From the NCBI GenBank assembly GCA_002314715.1, contig DCGY01000085.1, positions 17,236-48,663 of the forward strand: DNA of 31,428 bases, written 5' to 3'. Shown piece after piece: positions 7,774 to 14,321 of the stretch (position 1 is its first letter; each line of letters begins with the position of its first letter). The translations under genes were made by a program, and so were the position numbers. This DNA comes from Lachnospiraceae bacterium UBA1766 (GTDB taxonomy: Bacteria; Bacillota; Clostridia; Lachnospirales; Lachnospiraceae). The notes beneath the pieces were generated by a model that did no database searches, had not been told where the DNA came from, and saw only the letters and a list, made by a program, of their open reading frames with translations.

Positions 7774-8928
7774 ATGACGACCAATGAAAAAGCATTGATG
7801 ATGCATGAAGAATGGAACGGAAAGCTCGAAACCACTTCCAAAGCAACCGTAAAATCCAGAGAGGATTTGGCAATTGCTTATACTCCCGGTGTTGCAGAAC
7901 CTTGTAAAGTGATTGCACAGGACAAGGAAGCAGCTTACAAGTATACCATGAAGGCAAACACGGTTGCTGTCGTTTCCGATGGCAGTGCTGTTCTTGGTCT
8001 TGGAAATATCGGTCCCTATGCTGCTATGCCCGTTATGGAGGGTAAGGCTGTATTGTTTAAGGAATTCGGCGGAGTAAACGCTGTTCCCATTTGTCTGGAC
8101 ACCCAGGATACCGAAGAAATTATTAAGGCAGTTACATACCTTGCTCCCGGATTCGGTGGAATTAACCTGGAGGACATCAGTGCTCCCCGTTGTTTTGAAA
8201 TTGAAGAGCGCTTAAAAGCTACTTTGGATATTCCTGTATTCCATGATGATCAGCATGGTACTGCAATTGTGGTTTTGGCAGGTATCATCAATGCATTAAA
8301 GGTTGTTCAGAAGAAAAAAGAGGATTGCCGCGTGGTTGTAAACGGCGCAGGTAGTGCCGGTGTTGCCATTACCAAGCTTCTTCTTACCTATGGTTTCCCC
8401 AATATCACCATGTGTGATAAGGTAGGTATCGTATCCAAGAATACCGAGGGTCTGAACTGGATGCAGCAGAAAATGGCTGAAGTTACAAATCTGGAAGGAA
8501 AAACCGGTACTCTGGCAGATGCATTAAAGGGCGCAGACATTTTTGTCGGTGTTTCCGCTCCCAATATCGTCACACCCGAGATGGTTGCTTCCATGAATAA
8601 GGACTCTATTCTCTTCGCAATGGCAAATCCCGTTCCCGAAATCATGCCCGATGTAGCAAAGGCTGCAGGTGCAAGAGTCGTTGGTACCGGCCGTAGCGAT
8701 TTCCCGAACCAGGTAAACAATGTAGTCGCATTCCCCGGCATCTTCAAGGGTGCACTGGAAGGTCGTGCAACTCAGATTACCGAAGAAATGAAGCTTGCTG
8801 CTGCGAACGCAATTGCAGGCCTTGTTCCCGAGGATGAATTAAACGAAGACAACATTATGCCGGAAGCTTTCAATCCCCAGGTTGCAGAGCTGGTTGCCAA
8901 CGCTGTGAAAAGCCACATCGTAAAATAA
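7774..8928 (+). CDS. NAD(P)-dependent malic enzyme (decarboxylating malate dehydrogenase)
   Basis: A 384-residue, short-form malic enzyme converting malate to pyruvate and CO2 with reduction of NAD(P), linking C4 acids to pyruvate. The catalytic Tyr lies in AYTPGVAEP (Y36) and the catalytic Lys in MEGKAVLFKEFGG (K91). The metal-binding Asp residues are in FHDDQHGTA near residue 153, and the Rossmann motif is VVNGAGSAGVA near 190. GAGGAAA precedes the ATG. Cofactor preference cannot be judged reliably by eye. The stop codon overlaps the start of the next gene (TAATG), so translation of the radical SAM gene is coupled to it. Confidence 0.96.
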   Translation: MTTNEKALMMHEEWNGKLETTSKATVKSREDLAIAYTPGVAEPCKVIAQDKEAAYKYTMKANTVAVVSDGSAVLGLGNIGPYAAMPVMEGKAVLFKEFGGVNAVPICLDTQDTEEIIKAVTYLAPGFGGINLEDISAPRCFEIEERLKATLDIPVFHDDQHGTAIVVLAGIINALKVVQKKKEDCRVVVNGAGSAGVAITKLLLTYGFPNITMCDKVGIVSKNTEGLNWMQQKMAEVTNLEGKTGTLADALKGADIFVGVSAPNIVTPEMVASMNKDSILFAMANPVPEIMPDVAKAAGARVVGTGRSDFPNQVNNVVAFPGIFKGALEGRATQITEEMKLAAANAIAGLVPEDELNEDNIMPEAFNPQVAELVANAVKSHIVK

Positions 8929-9875
8929 TGAAACAAACGCTTTGGTTTGATAAGCCCTACTACTCTTTGGATGCTTATCTGAAATCTACAATCGGATATA
9001 AATGCTACAAAATAGCCCTGAATGCCCATATGACCTGTCCCAATCGGGATGGGTCATTAGACACTCGGGGCTGTATCTTCTGTAGCAAAGGCGGTTCCGG
9101 GGATTTTGCCGTATCCTTTTCCCGGGGAAACGACATCAAAGCTCAGCTTGACCGGGGTGTTGCCCTCTTTTCCGAGAAAAAAGTAGGGGAGCATTTTATT
9201 GCTTATTTTCAGGCATACACCAACACCTATGCTCCTCTGCCCTATCTGGAACAGATTTACCGGGCGGCTTTGAATACCCCGAATGTGGTGGGCATTTCCA
9301 TTGCTACCAGACCGGATTGTCTTCCAGGAGAGGTATTGCAGCTTCTGTCTTCCCTAAAACGGGAATATCCGGAGAAATTTATCTGGGTGGAATTGGGACT
9401 GCAAACCATCCACGAAAAAACCGCAGCCTATATTCGCAGAGGCTATCCCCTCTCCGTCTATGAAAAGGCCTGTAAGGAGCTTTCCGCCATTGGTATCCCC
9501 TATATTACCCACATTATTTTGGGTCTGCCCGGAGAAACCGGGGAAATGCTTTTTGAAACCATTTCTTTTTTAAATCGTCAAAAGCCTTTTGGCGTAAAAT
9601 TGCAATTATTGCATGTTCTTAGGGGCACCGATCTTGCCGCCGATTTTGAGAACCATTCCTTTTGTGCTTTGTCCCAGGAAGAATATCTGGAGCTTTTGAT
9701 TCAATGTTTGGAAAAGCTCTCTCCCGAAATCGTCATTCATCGATTGACCGGTGACGGACCCAAAGAGGATTTGATTGCTCCCACCTGGAGCTTAAACAAA
9801 CGAAATGTATTGAACACTTTGCACGCCACCATGCGCCGTCTGGATTCCTTCCAGGGCAAGCAATATCCCGGCTAG
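8928..9875 (+). CDS. TIGR01212 family radical SAM protein (YhcC-like)
   Basis: A 315-residue radical SAM protein. The cluster-binding cysteines are C37, C49 and C52 (TCPNRDGSLDTRGCIFC), a CX11CX2C spacing characteristic of the TIGR01212/YhcC group rather than the common CX3CX2C. A glycine-rich GLPGE stretch near residue 200 contributes to SAM binding. The family function is unknown; Elp3-like similarity hints at RNA modification, but this is not established. It overlaps the malic enzyme stop by one base and is followed 23 nt later by a DUF4364 gene. Confidence 0.9.
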   Translation: MKQTLWFDKPYYSLDAYLKSTIGYKCYKIALNAHMTCPNRDGSLDTRGCIFCSKGGSGDFAVSFSRGNDIKAQLDRGVALFSEKKVGEHFIAYFQAYTNTYAPLPYLEQIYRAALNTPNVVGISIATRPDCLPGEVLQLLSSLKREYPEKFIWVELGLQTIHEKTAAYIRRGYPLSVYEKACKELSAIGIPYITHIILGLPGETGEMLFETISFLNRQKPFGVKLQLLHVLRGTDLAADFENHSFCALSQEEYLELLIQCLEKLSPEIVIHRLTGDGPKEDLIAPTWSLNKRNVLNTLHATMRRLDSFQGKQYPG

Positions 9876-9898
9876 TGCATTCTTTTTAGGAGAACCCC

Positions 9899-10414
9899 AT
9901 GATTCAAGATCCCTTAACCCTTTACAAACTGATTATTCTGTACATGCTAAACCGCGTATCTTTCTCTTTAACCGTGGCTCAAATCAGTGACTTCTTATTG
10001 GAGAGAGAATATACCGGATACATGAGTCTGAATCAGGCCATCAGCGAGCTGATGGATGCCTCCATGATTAAGTCCCATACCGTTCGAAACCGGACCTACC
10101 TGGACATTACCAAAGAAGGAAAGGATACCCTGAACTTCTTCGGCAACCGAATCAGCGATGCCATTAAGGAAGAGATTGATACCTTCTTTCGGGAAAAAGA
10201 ATATAATCTTCGAAATGAAGCGGCCGTTATGGCGGATTACTATAAATCCACTACAGGCGAGTACGAAGCTCGATTGATTGCAAAAGAAAAGGACATCCCC
10301 CTGGTAGAATTAACCTTATCGGTTCCCACCAAGGAGCTGGCCTCTGAAATCTGCGATAATTGGCAAAAGAAAAATCAGGAAATCTATCAATACCTTATTC
10401 AGGAGTTGTTTTAG
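9899..10414 (+). CDS. DUF4364 family protein, winged-helix-like
   Basis: A 171-residue protein matching the DUF4364 family of Firmicutes. The N-terminal 80 residues (PLTLYKLIILYMLNRVSFSL, then LNQAISELMDASMIKSHTV) look like a winged-helix DNA-binding fold with an extended middle and C-terminal part. No membrane segment. AGGAG sits 6 nt before the ATG. Probably a transcription regulator, but no target is known; the only hint is its position at the end of the malic enzyme-radical SAM operon. Its last 20 bases overlap the 3' end of convergent rarA. Confidence 0.82.
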   Translation: MIQDPLTLYKLIILYMLNRVSFSLTVAQISDFLLEREYTGYMSLNQAISELMDASMIKSHTVRNRTYLDITKEGKDTLNFFGNRISDAIKEEIDTFFREKEYNLRNEAAVMADYYKSTTGEYEARLIAKEKDIPLVELTLSVPTKELASEICDNWQKKNQEIYQYLIQELF

Positions 10415-11732
10415 CTTCGCTCTTAAGGCGCTTCATATGGTCTCTGATTTTTACTTCATACCCGTTTCCGCTGGGTGTATAAAATTCCTTGCCGTTTAAC
10501 TCATAGGGCAAGTATTGCTGTTCCACATAATGATTTGGATATAAATGTGCGTACTTATAACCGGTGCCGTGTCCCAGTTTCTCCGCTCCTTTATAGTGAG
10601 CGTCCTGCAAATGTGCGGGAATGGGAAGGCTACCGGATTTTTTTACCTCTTCCATGGCGTCAAATATCGCATTGCAACCGGAATTACTCTTGGGGGCACA
10701 GGCAACATAAATGGCCGCCTGGGACAAAATGATCTGAGCCTCCGGCATACCGATTCGCTCCACTGCCATAGAGGCATTTGTAGCTACCACCAATGCCTGA
10801 GGATCTGCATTTCCCACATCCTCCGCAGCACAAATCATAATTCGTCTGGCGATAAATGCCACATTTTCTCCCGCATACAACATTCTGGCCAGATAGTAAA
10901 CCGCCGCATCCGGATCGGAGCCCCGCATGCTTTTGATAAATGCCGAGATGGTATCATAGTGATTGTCTCTGTCTTTATCATAGCGCACTGCTCTCTTCTG
11001 GATACACTCCTGAGCCACCGCCAAAGTGATATGAATCTTTCCGTCTTCTGAACGATTGGTAGACATAATACCAAGCTCAATGGCATTCAAGGCATGTCTG
11101 GCATCACCGCCGGAAATATCTGCCAAAAATTCCAAGGCATCCTGATCAATCACCGCATCATATGCTCCCATGCCGCGGTCTTTGTCATATACCGCCTTCT
11201 TCAGTAACTCTACAATGCTTTCCTTTTCAATTGGTTTTAATTCAAAAATAATGGAACGGGACAGCAATGCCCCATTTACTTCAAAATAAGGATTTTCCGT
11301 GGTAGCACCAATTAAGATAATGGTACCATCCTCCACAAAAGGCAACAGATAGTCCTGCTGGCTTTTATTAAATCGGTGAATCTCATCGATGAAAAGAATG
11401 GTTCTCTTTCCATACATACCACCCAAATCCTTGGCCTTGGCAATCACTTCTTCCATGTCCTTCTTGCCGGCCACAGTGGCATTAATCTGGGTAAATTCCG
11501 CACTGGTGGTTCCTGCGATAACCTTTGCCAAGGTCGTCTTGCCGGTTCCGGGAGGACCATAAAATATAATAGAGCTAAGCTTATCCGCCATAATTGCACG
11601 ATATAACAGCTTATCCTTCCCGATAATATGCTCCTGGCCCACTACTTCATCCAGGGAACGGGGACGCATCCTGGCTGCCAACGGGGATTCTTTTTCCTGA
11701 TTGGCACTTCTCATATACTCAAATAAGTCCAT
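10395..11732 (-). CDS. rarA: Replication-associated recombination protein RarA (MgsA)
   Basis: A 445-residue AAA+ ATPase of the RarA/MgsA/WRNIP1 family, which acts at stalled replication forks and DNA gaps. Walker A is GPPGTGKTTLAK and Walker B is LFIDEIHRFNKSQ; sensor 1 is GATTENP, followed by the lid and the C-terminal tetramerisation domain (NSGCNAI...LPNHYVEQQYLP). Start set to ATG 11732. The AGAGGG ribosome binding site is 12 nt upstream and overlaps the amidase stop; an in-frame TTG at 11744 directly abuts it and is unlikely. The 16-nt gap to the amidase gene suggests a two-gene operon. The 3' end overlaps DUF4364 convergently. Confidence 0.95.
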   Translation of the reverse strand: MDLFEYMRSANQEKESPLAARMRPRSLDEVVGQEHIIGKDKLLYRAIMADKLSSIIFYGPPGTGKTTLAKVIAGTTSAEFTQINATVAGKKDMEEVIAKAKDLGGMYGKRTILFIDEIHRFNKSQQDYLLPFVEDGTIILIGATTENPYFEVNGALLSRSIIFELKPIEKESIVELLKKAVYDKDRGMGAYDAVIDQDALEFLADISGGDARHALNAIELGIMSTNRSEDGKIHITLAVAQECIQKRAVRYDKDRDNHYDTISAFIKSMRGSDPDAAVYYLARMLYAGENVAFIARRIMICAAEDVGNADPQALVVATNASMAVERIGMPEAQIILSQAAIYVACAPKSNSGCNAIFDAMEEVKKSGSLPIPAHLQDAHYKGAEKLGHGTGYKYAHLYPNHYVEQQYLPYELNGKEFYTPSGNGYEVKIRDHMKRLKSEAKTTPE

Positions 11733-11748
11733 GTCTGTTTGCAACCCT

Positions 11749-12693
11749 CTACTTTTTCACCGCTGCATAAACTGCATCCGCAATGGCCTTTGCCAACTGT
11801 TTCTGATAGTCTTCGCTTGCCAACTTTGCCAATTCATCCGGATTGGTCATAAAGCCCATCTCAAACAATACCGCAGGATAATAAGCTTCACGAAGCACCT
11901 TATAATCTGCCACTCTGGTACCGCGAATTTTGGTATCCAATCCACTGTTTTTCAAAGAAGTAATCATGGTTTCCGCCATTATTCCGCTTCGTTTTTTATC
12001 ATTTTCATGATAGTAGCATTCCAGTCCCTTTACCTTTTGATCCTTTTCATAGGTATTGCAATGCACACTGACAAACAAATTGGCCTGTTCCGTATTTGCC
12101 ACAGCCGGACGGTCACTCAATTCAATAAATCTATCGGTATCACGGGTCATAATGACCTGCACATCGGATTTTTCTTCCAAATAAGATTTTAAATACAGGG
12201 CTACCGCAAGGTCGATGTCCTTCTCGTTTACGGTATATCCCAAAAGGTCGTTATTGGCACCTACATCCTTTCCGCCATGACCTGCATCCACCACAATCAG
12301 ATAATATGATCTCTCCGGCAAGGGCGGAATCACAACCTGCTCAGAAGAAGGTTCCTGACTCTGCACCTCTGAAGAAACCTCCAAGGATACTGTAACACTA
12401 CTCTCCTCCACAGAGCTTCCTGCGGTTTGCGTTGTTTCTAAGGATTCCTCTGAACTCTCCGAAGAAGCTTGGGATTCTTCCGGTCTGCTTAATTCCGATT
12501 CCTGAATCACATAGGGCTTTGCTTCCACATTTCCCACCGGCTTTGCATTATCTGATTTTAATGTATGAAGCAATAAAACAATACCACCGATCACAATCAT
12601 TAGCACAAAAATCAACAAAACAATCAGACCGATTCTTTGTGCCTTTGCCGCCTTTGGGTGATTTTCTTCATACCATTCTCTTCTGTTTTTCAT
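11749..12693 (-). CDS. Membrane-anchored N-acetylmuramoyl-L-alanine amidase (Amidase_3)
   Basis: A 314-residue cell-wall hydrolase cutting the amide bond between MurNAc and the peptide stem. Layout: a basic cytoplasmic N-terminus, one transmembrane helix (about 21-44), a low-complexity Ser/Glu linker (about 60-125), then the zinc amidase domain. Visible catalytic residues are H139 in VVDAGHGGKD, E157, H211 in SVHCN, and E278 in LFEMGF. The helix lacks an obvious signal peptidase site, so the enzyme is probably membrane-tethered outside. Start at ATG 12693, with GGGG 6 nt upstream; an in-frame TTG at 12714 is rejected. The leader contains a 56-nt element shared with csoR. Co-transcribed with rarA. 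Confidence 0.94.
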   Translation of the reverse strand: MKNRREWYEENHPKAAKAQRIGLIVLLIFVLMIVIGGIVLLLHTLKSDNAKPVGNVEAKPYVIQESELSRPEESQASSESSEESLETTQTAGSSVEESSVTVSLEVSSEVQSQEPSSEQVVIPPLPERSYYLIVVDAGHGGKDVGANNDLLGYTVNEKDIDLAVALYLKSYLEEKSDVQVIMTRDTDRFIELSDRPAVANTEQANLFVSVHCNTYEKDQKVKGLECYYHENDKKRSGIMAETMITSLKNSGLDTKIRGTRVADYKVLREAYYPAVLFEMGFMTNPDELAKLASEDYQKQLAKAIADAVYAAVKK

Positions 12694-12709
12694 ATTAATC
12701 CCCGCATCT

Positions 12710-12765
12710 CGCAATCTGATTATAATTAGCCTTCCACTCTATAAGCGAAAATGCTGCAGTTTGCG
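12710..12765 (-). repeat. Shared leader element, copy A (upstream of amidase)
   Basis: A 56-bp segment that matches copy B upstream of csoR at 44 of 56 positions without gaps. On the minus strand its ends (CGCAAACT and AGATTGCG) can pair with one mismatch, and an inner AGC/GCT hairpin encloses a U-rich loop. It lies about 42 nt after the predicted transcription start and ends 16 nt before the amidase ATG. Function unknown. Confidence 0.6.
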
Positions 12766-12813
12766 TATTCCGATATCCGTCTCGCCTCTTTTTCGCGCGA
12801 AATCACGTCAGAT

Positions 12814-12822
12814 ATTATATCA
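12814..12822 (-). promoter_or_regulatory. Extended -10 promoter of amidase-rarA
   Basis: On the minus strand TGATATAAT is an extended -10 (TGnTATAAT) with no good -35, giving a start near 12807. A perfect 12-bp palindrome, TTTCGCGCGAAA at 12791-12802, lies just downstream and could be an operator. About 115 nt of leader precede the ATG. Confidence 0.6.
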
Positions 12823-12849
12823 CATTTTTCAGACTTTGTGTATTCCTTT

Positions 12850-14094
12850 TCAAAAAGAAAAAGGGCAAAGAGCCATCCTCTCCGGATAGATTTGTGCAAA
12901 CCGCTCCCTGGTGGCAAGATTGATTACCTCTGCCTTTTGAAGGAAGGAAAAACTTTTCCCAAAAGCTTCCTCCGGGTTTTCACATACCAGCAATCGTTTT
13001 CCCAATATCGTTGCTCCCAAAAGGGCCGTATTTCCTCCGGCCAATGCTTTCTTCTCGCTACCCTTGGGAAATAAGCCGATTTGGCCAGCAGCCTTGGGAT
13101 CCAAATAATAACCAAAGCCTCCCGCCAAAATAATTCTGTCCACTTCTTCCATCGTGACCCCATATTCCTGCAACAGCACTTCCACACCTGCAGCAATCGC
13201 TGCCTTGGCATATTGCACTGCACGAATCGAAGCATTGGTGATTGGGACGTTTCCTACCCGAATCCCCTTCTCAAAATAAGGATCCTGCAAAAGACCGGTT
13301 TCGTCCAACAATCCCTCTTCCCGAAGAAGCGCAATGTTTTTCAACATATCCGAGCCCCAAATCCCTTTGTTAACACCGCCCTCAAAGGCTGGCCCTGCTG
13401 CCGTAGCGGTACAAAGGATTTTCTCCCGGTTTCCCAAGGCAATTTCTCCGTTGGTTCCCAGGTCTACCAGTAATGTCAGACCCTCTCTTTGATCCATTTC
13501 ACAGGCAAGCATTCCTGCAGTGATATCTCCGCCCACAAAGGCAGACAATCCGGGGAACACAAAACAATCAATGGTATCCTCCAATAGTTTTGTACAAAAA
13601 GGTGCCAAATGCTCTGCAAAAAAAGGTGCTTTTCCAAGACTTTCCGGATTCCGGCCCATAAACAAATAGGTCATGGTGGTATTTGCTGCCAACACCAGAA
13701 TCAGCTCTTCCTCATCTGCCATGGTTTTTCGAAATTTCCGAAGCCCTTCCTCCAACACCGCATGAACACTTTGTTTCATTTGCGTTCTCACATCCTCATC
13801 TCGGGATGCTTTCTCTATTCTCGAAATCACATCTGCCCCGTATTCCGTTTGGGGATTAATGGACACATGACCCAAAACCTCCTGACCGGTTTTGGAATAC
13901 AAACGCATGGCAATGGTGGTGGTTCCGATATCCGCCACAGCAAGACGAAAAGGACCCTCTGCAAAGGGATTCGATTCCCCTTGCAAACAGTCCTTTGTCA
14001 AAATATGCATTTCTTTTTGTATTGCCCCGGTTATTCCCGGGCACAAACCACAGCCGGTACAAATCTTACAGCGCAATCCTTTTTTCTGTTGCAT
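12850..14094 (-). CDS. RACo-like ASKHA-domain ATPase with short N-terminal Cys cluster
   Basis: A 414-residue protein of the ASKHA (DUF4445) family related to RACo, the reductive activator of corrinoid proteins, which uses ATP to drive electron transfer to cobalamin. The nucleotide-fold motifs are VADIGTTTIAM near residue 50, LLVDLGTNGEIAL near 190 and ILAGGFGYYLDP near 325. Known RACo proteins start with a [2Fe-2S] ferredoxin domain of about 90 residues. Here only about 45 residues precede the ASKHA fold, with C9, C12, C15 and C18 in a CxxCxxCxxCP pattern that could hold a 4Fe-4S cluster. Start at ATG 14094, with GAGG 6 nt upstream. No corrinoid methyltransferase is near, so the partner is unknown. 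Confidence 0.85.
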   Translation of the reverse strand: MQQKKGLRCKICTGCGLCPGITGAIQKEMHILTKDCLQGESNPFAEGPFRLAVADIGTTTIAMRLYSKTGQEVLGHVSINPQTEYGADVISRIEKASRDEDVRTQMKQSVHAVLEEGLRKFRKTMADEEELILVLAANTTMTYLFMGRNPESLGKAPFFAEHLAPFCTKLLEDTIDCFVFPGLSAFVGGDITAGMLACEMDQREGLTLLVDLGTNGEIALGNREKILCTATAAGPAFEGGVNKGIWGSDMLKNIALLREEGLLDETGLLQDPYFEKGIRVGNVPITNASIRAVQYAKAAIAAGVEVLLQEYGVTMEEVDRIILAGGFGYYLDPKAAGQIGLFPKGSEKKALAGGNTALLGATILGKRLLVCENPEEAFGKSFSFLQKAEVINLATRERFAQIYPERMALCPFSF

Positions 14095-14144
14095 GCCGGT
14101 CCTCACATTTCCTGCATCCTATTCTGTCACAGCCAAAAGAAACT

Positions 14145-14318
14145 CTAAACGAATTTATTTTGTGCTTCATCATAATGATAATCAATGGAGGCAAGTTTTT
14201 CAACCAATTCTCCTTTGGAAATGTCCAAATCTTCGCACATAGCATCCAGATTGGAATAATAATCGCGCAATTTTAAATTTACAAAGCTTAACAACATTAC
14301 CGGATCCGACGGAATCAT
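14145..14318 (-). CDS. DUF4250 family small protein
   Basis: A 57-residue open frame starting MIPSDPVMLLSFVNLKLRDY and ending DEAQNKFV. It matches my recollection of the DUF4250 family, small acidic proteins of Clostridia with the same PxDPVMLLSFVN opening. No membrane segment or signal peptide; function unknown. The GGAGAGG ribosome binding site overlaps the clpB 3' end; the clpB TAA stop lies 3 nt before this ATG, so translation is likely coupled to clpB. About 50 nt separate it from the ASKHA gene, which may belong to the same transcript. Confidence 0.88.
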   Translation of the reverse strand: MIPSDPVMLLSFVNLKLRDYYSNLDAMCEDLDISKGELVEKLASIDYHYDEAQNKFV

Positions 14319-14321
14319 ATT

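Noticed and set aside
12726..12917. Small minus-strand frame of 63 codons between the ASKHA gene and the amidase
   Set aside because: It overlaps the end of the ASKHA gene, the amidase promoter and the shared leader element, has no good ribosome binding site, and resembles no family I know.
14095..14144. Third copy of the shared leader element, upstream of the ASKHA gene
   Set aside because: Only short matches (TCCTCACATTT and AACTCTA) are shared, spacing differs by about 6 nt and the terminal pairing strands are missing.
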